NCBI RefSeq assembly: GCF_029392895.1
Contig: NZ_CP114200.1
Coordinates: 3,255,001 to 3,319,000, forward strand
From: Streptomyces sp. 71268
GTDB taxonomy: Bacteria; Actinomycetota; Actinomycetes; Streptomycetales; Streptomycetaceae
DNA length: 64,000 nt
Direction of reading: 5' to 3'
Below the pieces are notes generated by a model. It ran no database searches, had not been told where the DNA came from, and saw only the letters and a list, made by a program, of their open reading frames with translations. The position numbers and the translations under genes are program-made. Shown here piece after piece: positions 15,228 to 24,561 of this stretch; the first letter of the stretch is position 1, and each line of letters opens with the position of its first letter.

Positions 15228-15941
15228 TCAGCGGGTCGCGCGGCGCGGGCGCGCGGCGCTCACCAGCAGGGTGTCGACGGCGGACGGGCCCTGCCCGGCG
15301 GACGGGAGCGACTCCACCGCGACGTCGACCAGCCCCGCCACCTCCAGCAGCGTCGCCCACCGGTACGGGCGGAGCACCCAGCGGAACAGGGTGGCCGGCC
15401 GCCCGTCGGGCGTACGGGCCGGAACGCGCGCCGGCACGAGTTCGGCCGCGGCCGGCTCGCCGGTGACGTGCCGAGCCAGGGTGGCGAACACCAGCCGCCC
15501 GCCGGGGCGCAGGGCCGCCGCTGCCACGGGCAGCAGGTCGCGCGGATCGGTGAAGTCGAGCGCGCCGAAGACGCTGTAGAGCACGTCGTACGCGGCGGGC
15601 GTCGCGCGCAACCGGGCCACCACGTCGGCGTGGACGAGGCACAGCCGTGGCGCGAGGTGGGCGTACAGGTCGGTGGCCAGGGCGTGTTGGGCGGCGGAGG
15701 CGTCCACCGCGTCGACGCGGGCGGGCCGGTGGTGGTGCGCCAGATGAGCGGCGTGCCGCGCGGACCCGGCCCCCAGGTCGGCCACGTACAGCCCGGTCAG
15801 GTCGCCCAGCACCTCCGCCCCCGGTCCGGCGTCCTGGCCCCGCCCCTGGTCCCAGGTCCAGTGGAAGGCGGCCGGAACGGCGCGTTCCGAGGTCGCGCGC
15901 CCGCGGCCGTAGTGGTGCCACAGGTCGGGCGTCTCGGTCAC
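15228..15941 (-). CDS. class I SAM-dependent methyltransferase
   Basis: 237 aa from GTG 15941. The SAM-binding motif is VADLGAGSARHAAHLA, followed by VDAVDAS (acidic end of strand 2) and RPGGRLVFATLAR (post-motif III). The substrate cannot be told. It ends 15 bp from the convergent arsC gene. Its GTG overlaps the TGA of a 51-codon gene upstream (shared GTGA), so it depends on translation of that gene. No cysteine pattern suggests an arsenic role. Confidence 0.82.
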   Translation of the reverse strand: MTETPDLWHHYGRGRATSERAVPAAFHWTWDQGRGQDAGPGAEVLGDLTGLYVADLGAGSARHAAHLAHHHRPARVDAVDASAAQHALATDLYAHLAPRLCLVHADVVARLRATPAAYDVLYSVFGALDFTDPRDLLPVAAAALRPGGRLVFATLARHVTGEPAAAELVPARVPARTPDGRPATLFRWVLRPYRWATLLEVAGLVDVAVESLPSAGQGPSAVDTLLVSAARPRRATR

Positions 15942-16093
15942 CCGGTCCACCCGCCGGCCCGGTCGGCCACCTCGCCCCGTGCCCGCATCCTGGCCCGCGA
16001 GCGGGCGGGGAAGCACGCGTCGCCACGGTCGCGCGGGGCCTCGGTCACGCGCTGGCTCGCCGCGCCGTCCGGCGTGGTCTCCACGATGGCCAT
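15938..16093 (-). CDS. small protein (51 aa) coupled to methyltransferase
   Basis: ATG 16093 has a strong ribosome site (GGGAGG, 4-5 bases upstream). The product begins MAIVETTPDGAASQRVTEAPRD and ends RAGGWTG; it is hydrophilic, Arg/Asp-rich, with one Cys. The stop codon TGA overlaps the GTG start of the methyltransferase by 4 bases. The ribosome site and the coupling make it likely to be translated. I know no family; it may be a leader or a partner of the methyltransferase. Confidence 0.6.
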   Translation of the reverse strand: MAIVETTPDGAASQRVTEAPRDRGDACFPARSRARMRARGEVADRAGGWTG

Positions 16094-16504
16094 CGGCCCT
16101 CCCGTGCGGCGCTGGTCGCCAGATCGGTGGCGGACCGTTCCTGGGCTTCAACACATCCCGGGCGGTCCGGATTCCCCCGACAGCGGCCCACGCACCCGCG
16201 ACCGCGCCGGGCGACGCGTGCTGCGACGCGTACGACGCTGACGCGCACGACGCTGAGGTACGGCGGTGCGCCAGGCGGTGCGTGCGGTGGGCTGCGAGTG
16301 GGCTTCGCCCGAGGGGGCCAGCGGTCGGCGCACCCGTACCCGCTCTCGCCCCTACCCGTCGGCCAACGACCGTCCCTGTCCTGGGCGTTCGACCCCCTAA
16401 CCGTCGCCCGGTGCCGCAGTGGTCTGGTCTGATGGCGTCGTGGCGACCGCGCGCCGGCCGCTGTCACGATGGGATGTCCGGTTACCACCACGTGGGAGGA
16501 CTTC
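16094..16504. other. divergent intergenic region
   Basis: No gene is supported. It separates the minus-strand 51-codon gene from the forward methyltransferase at 16505. It includes repeated acgctgacgc-like elements (16225-16260). GGAGGA at 16496-16501 is the ribosome site for 16505. Confidence 0.4.
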
Positions 16505-17353
16505 ATGCAGGTTGGGCAGCCGAGTCTCACCGCTCGGGGCGCCGCCGCGCTGCGGGCGGCGCACCAGGAGTTGGACGGCGGGGCCGTCTTCGCCGACCCG
16601 TTCGCGGTGGCGATCCTGGGTGACTACGCCGACGACCCGCTGTGCGCGATGGCCTTCGAACCGGGCCGCGAGCCGCTGCGGGTGAGCGTCGCCGCGCGCT
16701 CGCGCTGTGCCGAGGACGCGTTGGCCGACGCGGTGCGCGAGCGCGCCGTGCGGCAGGTCGTCGTGCTCGGGGCCGGGCTCGACACGTTCGGGTACCGCAA
16801 TCCGCACGCGGCCTCCGGGGTGCGGGTCTTCGAGGTCGACCACCCGGCCACGCACGAGTGGAAGCGCCGGCGACTGCTGGACGCCGGGATCACGGTGCCC
16901 GACGAGCTGACGTTCGCCCCCATCGACTTCGAGGCGTCCAACCTGGCCGAGGGTCTCGCGGCGGCCGGGTTCGACGCCGAGCGGCCGGCGTTCTTCATGT
17001 GCCTGGGCGTCGTGCCGTACCTGACGGCCGAGGCGATCGCCGCCACGTTCGGCTTCATCGCGTCGCTGCCGGCCGGCACGGAGGTGGTCTTCGACTACGG
17101 CGAGCCCGCGAGCGCCCTGAGCCCCGAGCAGCGCGCCCTGCACGAGCGGCGGGCGGAGTGGGCCGCGCGGCAGGGCGAGCCCTTCCACAGCTCCTTCGAC
17201 CCCGCCGAACTCGCCGACCGCCTCCGCTCCTGGGGCTTCGCGGAGACGGTGAACGCGTCCTTCAGCGACCTGGCCCGGCGGTACGCGCCGGACAGCGCGG
17301 CGGCCGAGGCGCTGCGGGAGGCGGGCGGCCACGTGATGCGGGCCTGGGTCTAG
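16505..17353 (+). CDS. SAM-dependent methyltransferase, LCM/TIGR00027 type
   Basis: 282 aa. The N-terminal TARGAAALRAAHQE and FADPFAVAILGD, the SAM loop VVVLGAGLDTFGYR and the strand-2 VFEVDHPATHEWKRRRL are characteristic of the leucine-carboxymethyltransferase-like family common in Streptomyces and mycobacteria. The substrate is unknown; several members act in natural-product pathways. GTGGGAGGACTTC precedes ATG 16505. An in-frame ATG at 16469 lacks such a site. Confidence 0.88.
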   Translation: MQVGQPSLTARGAAALRAAHQELDGGAVFADPFAVAILGDYADDPLCAMAFEPGREPLRVSVAARSRCAEDALADAVRERAVRQVVVLGAGLDTFGYRNPHAASGVRVFEVDHPATHEWKRRRLLDAGITVPDELTFAPIDFEASNLAEGLAAAGFDAERPAFFMCLGVVPYLTAEAIAATFGFIASLPAGTEVVFDYGEPASALSPEQRALHERRAEWAARQGEPFHSSFDPAELADRLRSWGFAETVNASFSDLARRYAPDSAAAEALREAGGHVMRAWV

Positions 17354-17705
17354 GACCGGGACGTCCGGGACGACGAGCCGAGAGCTGGGGAGCCGGGCGA
17401 CGAGTCGGCGGGTCGGGCGAGGGGCCGGCGGGCGTTCCGTACGGCCGATCCGCCGCGCCCCGCCTCCCCCGATCCACCACCCTTCGATCCTTCAAGACTG
17501 CAACCCTTCGATCCTTCGATCCGCCCGGACCTCCCCGTCACGTCCCCAAGCCACCGCCCTGTCCCCATCCGCCGACGCAACAAGTCGCCAATTCGCCAAA
17601 GCGCGGTACCGGGTTGCCGTGGGGTGCGGGTGGCGGGCGAGTGGGCAGGATCGGAGGCGGGCGGGGCGCGGCGGGCGCCGTACCGAGGGAACGGGGGGCC
17701 GTGTC
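17354..17705. other. intergenic region with short direct repeats
   Basis: No gene. The word cttcgatccttc recurs around 17482-17523, and a G-rich stretch precedes the lipoprotein gene. No clear promoter hexamers are seen. Confidence 0.4.
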
Positions 17706-18875
17706 ATGCGATCGGTACGGGCCGCGGTCGTCGCTGCGGTGGCGGCGGTCGCGCTGGCGCTCGGCGCCTGCACGGTCGGCGGTGAGGACCGGGCGGGCGC
17801 CCCGTCGGCCACCCCGTCGGCCACCTCCGGCCAGCGGCCCCCCGACGACACCCCGCAACCGTCGCCCCGGCCCGATCGGGCATCGCCCGACGGCGCCGGG
17901 CCCGGGCGCGTCGGGGCGGGCCGCGACGGCGACGGACGGGGCGGGGACGGCGCGGGCGGTGGCTCCCGTGGGGGCGCGTTCGCGCGGCCACCGGCCGACG
18001 AGCTGTGGCAGCCCGACCGGATGGCCCGGGCGCGACAGCCCCCGCACGCGACCGCCGGCGGCGCCCGGGGTGGCACCGACCGGGTGCCGGAGCCGGTGCC
18101 GGCGCGCCAGGTGCCGCGCCCGTACCACCGGAACATGGCGCCGGTCGGCAAGGTCTTCTTCGACCGCCCGGAGGGGCCCACGGTCTGCTCGGGCACCGTG
18201 GTGCGGGACCCGGCGCACCCGGGCGCGTCCAACCTGGTGTGGACCGCCGGCCACTGCGTGCACGGCGGGGCGCGGGGCACCTGGATGCGCAACATCGTGT
18301 TCGTGCCCGCGTACAACGACCGGGGCCACCCCGCCGAGCGACTGGCCGACGCGCCGCCGGCGCAGGTCAGCCCGTACGGGGTGTGGTGGGCCGACTGGTC
18401 GCAGACCTCGGACGGGTGGCTGCGGTACGGCGGTACGGGGGACGAGCGGGGTTCGGCGTACGACTTCGCCGTGCTGCACGTGCGGCCCGAGCGGGGCGGG
18501 GCCTCGCTGGAGGAGACGGTGGGCGCGGCGATCCCGATCTGGTTCGGGGCGCCGCCCGCCGGGCGGATCAGCGGGGTCAGCGCGTACGGTTACCCGGCGG
18601 CGCCGCCGTACGACGGGGCGCGGATGTTCCGCTGTGCCGGCCCGCCCGGGCGCCTGGCCGCCGCGGGTGGCGCGCCCGCCCTGTACCGCGTCGGCTGCAC
18701 GATGACCGGCGGGGCCTCCGGCGGTGGCTGGTTCGTGAGCCGGGACGGGGTCACCATGCTGGTCTCCAACAGCGCGATCGGTTCCACCGCGCACACCTGG
18801 CTCGCCGGCCCGCACCTCGGCCGCGCGGCCCGGGAGGTCTTCGACGCGGTGAGCCAGCGGTTCGCCGAGCGCTGA
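17706..18875 (+). CDS. secreted trypsin-like serine peptidase, lipoprotein
   Basis: 389 aa from ATG 17706. The signal sequence MRSVRAAVVAAVAAVALALGAC ends in a lipobox-like LGAC, so the mature protein is probably lipid-anchored. A Pro/Gly/Asp-rich linker of ~100 residues follows. The S1 catalytic triad is visible: His in VWTAGHCVHGG (~183), Asp in AYDFAVLHV (~253) and Ser in GGASGGGWF (~338). The Cys of AGHC and a later pair could form disulfides. This resembles the V8-like/trypsin-like peptidases of Streptomyces. Substrate unknown. Confidence 0.88.
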   Translation: MRSVRAAVVAAVAAVALALGACTVGGEDRAGAPSATPSATSGQRPPDDTPQPSPRPDRASPDGAGPGRVGAGRDGDGRGGDGAGGGSRGGAFARPPADELWQPDRMARARQPPHATAGGARGGTDRVPEPVPARQVPRPYHRNMAPVGKVFFDRPEGPTVCSGTVVRDPAHPGASNLVWTAGHCVHGGARGTWMRNIVFVPAYNDRGHPAERLADAPPAQVSPYGVWWADWSQTSDGWLRYGGTGDERGSAYDFAVLHVRPERGGASLEETVGAAIPIWFGAPPAGRISGVSAYGYPAAPPYDGARMFRCAGPPGRLAAAGGAPALYRVGCTMTGGASGGGWFVSRDGVTMLVSNSAIGSTAHTWLAGPHLGRAAREVFDAVSQRFAER

Positions 18876-19021
18876 ACCGGGCCCACCACCCGCGCCGGCT
18901 CCCCGGCCGGCCCGGCGTACGCGGCGGCGTGGCCCGCGCGCCGGGCGTGCGCCAGCGGGCGGGGTCGGCCCGATGATCTCCCGTGCCGGGAACGGCCCGT
19001 ACGGGGCGTCGCGGGCCCCCA

Positions 19022-19033
19022 TAGAATTGCCGA
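19022..19033 (+). promoter_or_regulatory. -10 element of recQ, possible leaderless start
   Basis: TAGAAT at 19022-19027 lies 6 bases before the recQ ATG (19034) and there is no ribosome site. This spacing would put the transcript start at or next to the ATG. No -35 hexamer is obvious. Confidence 0.5.
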
Positions 19034-21343
19034 ATGACTCCCCCTCCCCTCGATCACGACCTCGGCGACGTCTCCGCGGCGTCCGAGGCCCTCGACGCGA
19101 CCGACGCCCCCGGCTCGCCCGGCCCGTCCGGCGGCTCCGGCGGCCCCACGGGCGCCGCCGCCGCGCCGGCCGCGGGGCAGGCGGACAGAGATCGCGCGAC
19201 GGCCGGGTCCGTGGGCGCGGGGGACGGCGGGGACGAGTCGGCGGCCGTGCGCACGCTGCGTCGGGTCTTCGGCTACGACGCCTTCCGCGGCCAGCAGGAG
19301 GAGATCATCGAGCACGTCGTCGGCGGCGGCGACGCGCTCGTGCTGATGCCGACCGGTGGCGGAAAGTCGCTGTGCTACCAGATCCCCGCGCTCGTGCGCG
19401 GCGGCGTCGGCGTGGTCGTCTCGCCGCTGATCGCCCTCATGCAGGACCAGGTCGACGCGTTGCGCGCGCTCGGCGTGCGCGCCGGCTTCCTCAACTCCAC
19501 GCAGGACTTCGAGGAGCGGCAGGTGGTCGAGGCGTCGTTCCTCGCCGGCGAGATCGACCTGCTCTACCTGGCCCCCGAGCGGCTGCGTACGGAGTCCACG
19601 CTGCGGCTGCTCGACCGTGGCCAGATCTCGCTGTTCGCGATCGACGAGGCGCACTGCGTCGCCCAGTGGGGCCACGACTTCCGGCCCGACTACCTGGCCC
19701 TGTCCGCCCTGCACGAGCGCTGGCCCACGGTGCCGCGCATCGCGCTGACCGCGACGGCCACCGAGGCCACCCACGAGGAGATCGCCGTACGGCTGAACCT
19801 CAAGGACGCCCGGCACTTCGTGGCCAGCTTCGACCGGCCCAACATCCAGTACCGCATCGCGCCGAAGAACGAGCCGAAGAAGCAGCTCCTGGCGCTGCTG
19901 CGGAGCGAGCACCCGGGCGACGCGGGCATCGTCTACTGCCTCTCGCGCGGCTCGGTCGAGAAGACCGCCGAGTTCCTGGTGCGCAGCGGCATCGACGCGC
20001 TGCCGTACCACGCGGGGCTCGACGCGCGGGTGCGCGCCGCCAACCAGGCCAGGTTCCTGCGCGAGGACGGCGTGGTCATGGTCGCCACCATCGCGTTCGG
20101 GATGGGCATCGACAAGCCGGACGTGCGGTTCGTCGCCCACCTCGACCTGCCCAAGTCCGTCGAGGGCTACTACCAGGAGACCGGCCGCGCCGGGCGCGAC
20201 GGGCTGCCGTCCACGGCCTGGCTCGCCTACGGGTACCAGGACGTGGTCCAGCAGCGGAAGATGATCGACGGCTCCGAGGGCGACGCCGCCCACCGGCGCC
20301 GGCTCGGCAGCCACCTGGACGCGATGCTCGCGCTGTGCGAGACGGTCGAGTGCCGCCGGGTGCACCTGCTGGCCTACTTCGGGCAGAAGTCCACGCCGTG
20401 CGGCAACTGCGACACCTGTCTGACCCCGCCCGACTCCTGGGACGGCACGGTCGCCGCGCAGAAGTTCCTGTCCACGATCGTGCGGTTGCAACGCGAGCGG
20501 CGACAGAAGTTCGGCGTCGGGCAGATCGTGGACATCCTGCTCGGCAAGAAGACCGCCAAGGTGATCCAGCACGACCACGACGCGCTGTCGGTCTTCGGCA
20601 TCGGCGCCGACCTGCGCGAGGCCGAGTGGCGGGGCGTGGCACGGCAGTTGCTGGCCCAGCGACTGCTGGCGGTCGAGGGCGAGTACGGCACGCTGGTGCT
20701 CACCGACACCAGCGGTGACGTGCTCGGCGGCCAGCGCAAGGTGCCACTGCGGCGCGACCCGGAGCCGGCCAAGCGCGCGCCCAGGGCCGAGGCCAAGGGC
20801 GGTGGCGGCGGCTCGCGGCGGGCGGCGGCGGTGGACCTGCCGGAGCCGTTGGTGCCGGTCTTCGAGCGGCTGCGGACCTGGCGGACGGCGATCGCCAAGG
20901 AGCAGGGCGTCCCGGCGTACGTGATCTTCCAGAACGCGACGCTGCAGGAGATCGCCGCGAGCGCCCCGAGCACGCTCGGCGAGCTGGGCACGATCTCCGG
21001 CGTCGGCGAGAACAAGCTGGCCAAGTACGGGCAGCCGATCCTCGACGTGCTGGCCGAGCTGCGTGCCGACGGCACCCTCCCGGCCGGCGGCGGCGCTGGT
21101 GCCAGTGCCGGTGCCGGTGCCGGTGCGGACGGTGGTGCCGGTGACAGCGCCGGGGCGGGGGCCGGGGCGCCGGCCCGGACCGGGCGCGCGGCGGCTCCGC
21201 GCGGTGGCCGGACGGCGGGCGGCCCGGCCACCGGCCCGACCGGGAGTGGCGCGGGGCCCCGCGCGGCGGCAGCCGAGTCGCTCTACGACTGGCCGGACGA
21301 GGAGCCCGAGCCGGAGCCGCCGTTCTGGGACGAGGGCGCGTAG
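19034..21343 (+). CDS. recQ: ATP-dependent DNA helicase RecQ
   Basis: 769 aa superfamily-2 helicase for recombination and fork repair. After a ~70-residue disordered leader come motif 0 ([14 protein letters not shown]), Walker A (PTGGGKS, ~residue 105), DEAH (~203), motif III (ALTATAT) and motif VI ([12 protein letters not shown]). The zinc cysteines are [16 protein letters not shown] and CGNCDTC. A winged-helix segment and an HRDC domain (~605-685, [21 protein letters not shown]) follow. The last ~85 residues are Gly/Ala/Pro-rich with repeats. Both disordered ends are longer than in E. coli RecQ. Confidence 0.96.
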   Translation: MTPPPLDHDLGDVSAASEALDATDAPGSPGPSGGSGGPTGAAAAPAAGQADRDRATAGSVGAGDGGDESAAVRTLRRVFGYDAFRGQQEEIIEHVVGGGDALVLMPTGGGKSLCYQIPALVRGGVGVVVSPLIALMQDQVDALRALGVRAGFLNSTQDFEERQVVEASFLAGEIDLLYLAPERLRTESTLRLLDRGQISLFAIDEAHCVAQWGHDFRPDYLALSALHERWPTVPRIALTATATEATHEEIAVRLNLKDARHFVASFDRPNIQYRIAPKNEPKKQLLALLRSEHPGDAGIVYCLSRGSVEKTAEFLVRSGIDALPYHAGLDARVRAANQARFLREDGVVMVATIAFGMGIDKPDVRFVAHLDLPKSVEGYYQETGRAGRDGLPSTAWLAYGYQDVVQQRKMIDGSEGDAAHRRRLGSHLDAMLALCETVECRRVHLLAYFGQKSTPCGNCDTCLTPPDSWDGTVAAQKFLSTIVRLQRERRQKFGVGQIVDILLGKKTAKVIQHDHDALSVFGIGADLREAEWRGVARQLLAQRLLAVEGEYGTLVLTDTSGDVLGGQRKVPLRRDPEPAKRAPRAEAKGGGGGSRRAAAVDLPEPLVPVFERLRTWRTAIAKEQGVPAYVIFQNATLQEIAASAPSTLGELGTISGVGENKLAKYGQPILDVLAELRADGTLPAGGGAGASAGAGAGADGGAGDSAGAGAGAPARTGRAAAPRGGRTAGGPATGPTGSGAGPRAAAAESLYDWPDEEPEPEPPFWDEGA

Positions 21344-21401
21344 CGGGCGCGAGCGCCCGACGCGGGGTCCGGGCCGGGGCCGGCCCGGGCGGCGTACGAC
21401 G

Positions 21402-21466
21402 CGACCCGGCCGGGCCCGGTGGATGCCGCCCCCCGTCGAGGGCGGCGGCCGGGCCCGGCCGGGTCG
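21402..21466. terminator. bidirectional terminator between recQ and osmC-like gene
   Basis: Perfect 18-bp GC-only-like stem, cgacccggccgggcccgg (21402-21419) with ccgggcccggccgggtcg (21449-21466). An inner stem ccgccc/gggcgg sits inside the loop. It lies between convergent genes. Confidence 0.8.
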
Positions 21467-21517
21467 TGGTGTGCGGACCGGGGGCGGTGCGAGGCGCGCC
21501 CGGGGCCGCGGGGTGCG

Positions 21518-21949
21518 TCAGGCCAGCAGTTCGGCCTGGAGCGTGATGTTCTTGACGCCGGCCAGCGCCTGGCTGACCGGGCAGTTGGCCTTGGCGTCCG
21601 CCGCCGCGGCCTGGAAGTCCTCCTCGGACAGGCCGGGCACGCGGGCCTTGACGGTCAGCACGATGCCCGTGATGCCCTCGCCAGGCTGGAACGTGACGTC
21701 GGCCCGGGTGTCCACCGACTCGACGGTGAAGCCCTTGCCGGCGAGGCCGTGCGAGAAGGCCATCGAGTAGCAGGAGGAGTGCGCCGCCGCGATCAGTTCC
21801 TCGGGGCTGGTGCGGCCAGCCGGCTCCTCCGCGCGGGAGGGCCAGCTCACGTCGTACGTGCCGATCTTGGAGGATTCCAGGGCCACGGTGCCCTTGCCCT
21901 CCAGCAGGTTGCCTTCCCAGTGCGTCTGGGCAGTGCGCGTCGTTGCCAT
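21518..21949 (-). CDS. OsmC/Ohr family peroxiredoxin
   Basis: 143 aa, full length for OsmC. The peroxidatic Cys60 is in EELIAAAHSSCYSMAFS and the resolving Cys123 in KANCPVSQAL, both in family positions. The SPEELI and VSWPSRAEE segments are typical. It reduces organic hydroperoxides in the cytoplasm. The ATG at 21949 has GGGAG about 8 bases upstream. Confidence 0.93.
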   Translation of the reverse strand: MATTRTAQTHWEGNLLEGKGTVALESSKIGTYDVSWPSRAEEPAGRTSPEELIAAAHSSCYSMAFSHGLAGKGFTVESVDTRADVTFQPGEGITGIVLTVKARVPGLSEEDFQAAAADAKANCPVSQALAGVKNITLQAELLA

Positions 21950-22092
21950 GCGGGTGCTCCCGGGTTCTCAGCGTAAAAGCGGTGTGCGCCGCTCAGCTTA
22001 GGCGGGCGGTGGTGTCGGACGGGGTTGCTTCGGCCGGCGATCGGGCGACGACTGGCGTACGGCGTGCCCGCGCCCGGGTGACGGATGCGCGG

Positions 22093-22164
22093 CGGGCGGG
22101 TGCGGCACGTGGCCCGATGGGGCGGGTGCGGCACGTGGCCCGGTGGGGCGGGTGCGGGGCCCGG
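22093..22164. repeat. 26-bp tandem repeat upstream of the tipA-like promoter
   Basis: The unit ggcgggtgcggcacgtggcc (first 20 bases) recurs with a 26-bp period for about 2.7 copies, the last degenerate and running into the -35 region at 22165. Each full copy contains CACGTG. Confidence 0.75.
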
Positions 22165-22195
22165 TTGACCCTCACCTCGCGTCAGGCTCCAGGAT
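22165..22195 (+). promoter_or_regulatory. MerR-type promoter/operator of the tipA-like gene
   Basis: TTGACC (22165-22170) and CAGGAT (22190-22195) are 19 bp apart, the long spacing typical of MerR-controlled promoters. Between them an imperfect dyad CCTCAC-CTCGC-GTCAGG (22170-22186) could bind the regulator, which would be autoinducing. Confidence 0.6.
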
Positions 22196-22219
22196 CTCCC
22201 CGAACGGGAGGTCACATCC

Positions 22220-22993
22220 ATGAGCTACTCAGTCGGGCAGGTCGCCGGCTTCGCGGGGGTCACGGTGCGCACCCTGCATCACTACGACAAGGCGGGGCTG
22301 CTGACGCCGAGCGAGCGCAGCCCCGCCGGCTACCGGCTCTACGGCGACGCCGACCTGGCCCGCCTCCAACAGATCCTCTTCTACCGCGAACTCGGCTTCC
22401 CCCTCGACGAGATCGCCGCCATCCTGCGCGACCCGCAGGCCAACGCGCTCGACGCGCTGCGCACCCGACACCGCGAACTCACCGCGCAGATCGACGCGTT
22501 GCGGCGGCTGGTCGAGGTCGCCGAGCGCGCCATGGAGGTACGGCGTACGGGCGTCCAACTCTCCCCGCGCGAGCGCTTCGAGGTGTTCGGCGAGGTGGCG
22601 TTCGACCTGAGTTACGCCACCGAGGCCCACCTGAAGTGGGGCGCGAACGAGGGTTACCAGCAGGCGATGGCCCGCGCCGCCGCGCACACCAAGGAGGACT
22701 GGCGCCAACTGATGGCGGAGGCGGCCGGGTGGCGGAAGCGGCTGCTCGACGCGTTCGACCAGGGGGTCGCGCCCGACGGGGAACTGGCGCTGGAGCTGGC
22801 CGAGGAGCACCGGCAGCACATCGCCCAGTGGTTCGCGCCGTGCCCGCCCGAGACGCACTGCCGCATCGCCGACGACTACCTGGCCGACGCCCGGGCGTTC
22901 GCGCTGGTCGTGCCGCCGAACGAGCAGCGCCCCGGGCTCGCCGAGTTCCTGCACGCGGCGGTGCGGGCCAACGCCGGGCGCCGGCGGGGGTGA
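22220..22993 (+). CDS. TipA-like MerR family regulator with drug-binding domain
   Basis: 257 aa, close to TipAL length. The N-terminal MerR domain (MSYSVGQVAGFAGVTVRTLHHYD, RLQQILFYRELGFPLDEI) is near-identical in pattern to TipAL. After a coiled coil (~80-108) comes a TipAS domain with YTKEDW-like HTKEDWRQL and EEHRQHIAQWF. Cys214 (PETHC) falls at the number of the TipA cysteine that bonds thiopeptides covalently; a second Cys is at 208. It probably senses thiopeptide-like or other electrophilic drugs and activates its own promoter and the glycosyltransferase 8 bp downstream. Confidence 0.9.
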   Translation: MSYSVGQVAGFAGVTVRTLHHYDKAGLLTPSERSPAGYRLYGDADLARLQQILFYRELGFPLDEIAAILRDPQANALDALRTRHRELTAQIDALRRLVEVAERAMEVRRTGVQLSPRERFEVFGEVAFDLSYATEAHLKWGANEGYQQAMARAAAHTKEDWRQLMAEAAGWRKRLLDAFDQGVAPDGELALELAEEHRQHIAQWFAPCPPETHCRIADDYLADARAFALVVPPNEQRPGLAEFLHAAVRANAGRRRG

Positions 22994-23000
22994 CGCGGCG

Positions 23001-24299
23001 ATGAAGATCCTGATCATGGCCGCCGGTTCGCGCGGCGACGTCGTCCCGTACACCGGCGTCGGCGCCAGGCTGCGCGCGGCGGGCCACGAGGTCACGCTCG
23101 CCACGCACGAGCCGTACGCGCGGGCGGCGGCCGACGCCGGCCTGGCCTTCCGCCCGCTGCCGGCCGACCCGCGCGGGGGCACGGGCGGGGACGGGGGCGG
23201 AGGCACGGACGGTGGCACGGGCGGGGGCACGGGCGGGGGTGGGGACGCGGCCGGGGGCTCGGCGCCGCGGGGGCGGCGGGCGCTGTTGCGGACCGCGGCC
23301 ACCTTCGTCGGGCGGCTCGGCCAGGGCATGGCCGACGCCGCGGAGCCCGGCACCGACCTGCTGTTCCTGTCCACCACCACCGCCCCGCTCGGCTGGCACA
23401 TCGCCGAGGCGCTGGAGGTGCCAAGCCTCGGCCTGTACCTCCAGCCGACCGCGCCCACCGGGGACTTCCCGCCGGTCGTCGGCGGCACCCGGTCGCTTGG
23501 CCGGTGGGGCAACCGCACCGCGGGGCGGCTCGCGCTGCGCGTCGTGGACCGCATCCACGCGGACGCCGCCCGCGACCTGCGGAGCCGGCTCGGGCTGCCG
23601 GCGGCGACGGCGCGCGCCGTGCGCGAGGCCCGGGAGGCGGACCGGTGGCCCGTGCTGCACGGGTTCAGCCAGGCGCTGGTGCCCCGGCCACGGGACTGGC
23701 GGACGGGGCTTGAGGTCACCGGCAACTGGTGGCCGCACCTGCCCGCCGACGCCGCGCTCCCGGCCGAACTCGCGGACTTCCTCGCGGCCGGCCCGCCGCC
23801 GGTGTTCATCGGCTTCGGCAGCATGGGCGGCGGCGCCGGCGAGCGGCTGAGCGAACTGGCCGCGCGGGCGCTGCGCGAGGCCGGTGTGCGGGGCGTGGTG
23901 CAGGCGGGCTGGGCGGGCCTGGCCGCGCACGGCGACGACGTGCTGACCGTCGGCGACGTGCCGCACGCCCTGCTCTTCCCCCACGTGGCCGCCGTGGTCC
24001 AGCACGCGGGGGCCGGCACCGCGGCGGCCGCGGCCCGCGCCGGCGTGCCGACGGTGCCGGTGCCCGTCCTGGCCGACCAGCCGTTCTGGGCCCGGCGCCT
24101 GGCGGCCAACGGCGCGGCCACGCCCCCGATCCCGTTCGCGGAGCTGACGGCCGAGCGCCTCGCCGCGGCGATCACCACGGCCGTACGGGAGCCGGCGCCG
24201 CGCTCCGGCGCGGAGCGGCTGGCGCGCGAGATGGCCGCCGAGGACGGGGCGGGCGCGGTGCTCCGCGCGGTGGGCGCGCTCGCGGCGGCGAGCGGGTAG
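23001..24299 (+). CDS. GT1-family glycosyltransferase (macrolide/sterol glycosyltransferase type)
   Basis: 432 aa. The N-terminal MAAGSRGDVVPYTGVGARLRAAGHEV is the acceptor-domain start of GT1 enzymes. The C-terminal donor-site block is HAGAGTAAAAARAGVPTVPVPVLADQPFWARR, with His and the final DQ as in UDP-sugar-binding members. It would glycosylate a small hydrophobic acceptor. A Gly/Thr/Asp-rich insert (about residues 55-80) interrupts the N-domain. The start is 7 bases after the TipA-like gene, so the two are almost surely one operon, suggesting glycosylation as drug inactivation. Confidence 0.88.
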   Translation: MKILIMAAGSRGDVVPYTGVGARLRAAGHEVTLATHEPYARAAADAGLAFRPLPADPRGGTGGDGGGGTDGGTGGGTGGGGDAAGGSAPRGRRALLRTAATFVGRLGQGMADAAEPGTDLLFLSTTTAPLGWHIAEALEVPSLGLYLQPTAPTGDFPPVVGGTRSLGRWGNRTAGRLALRVVDRIHADAARDLRSRLGLPAATARAVREAREADRWPVLHGFSQALVPRPRDWRTGLEVTGNWWPHLPADAALPAELADFLAAGPPPVFIGFGSMGGGAGERLSELAARALREAGVRGVVQAGWAGLAAHGDDVLTVGDVPHALLFPHVAAVVQHAGAGTAAAAARAGVPTVPVPVLADQPFWARRLAANGAATPPIPFAELTAERLAAAITTAVREPAPRSGAERLAREMAAEDGAGAVLRAVGALAAASG

Positions 24300-24561
24300 C
24301 GGGCCGGGTCCGGGGGGCGGGCCGGCCGGGGGTGGGGATCGGTGACCGGAAGGGTCCGTGACCGGGGGGCGGGGCCGGCACGGAATAAGCCGGGGCGCCG
24401 GCGGGCGGAGCGGGGGTCGCCCGCCGGCGGGGGGCGTCGGCGGACGGCCGGGGGCGCGCTCTTCTCCCGGCCGGCCACCGCGCTGGAGAATGTGTGTCGA
24501 GGGCGCGGCTGCGAGCGCGCCACCGGCTCGCCCAGGTCCCCGCAACCAAGGAGCAGCGGCC

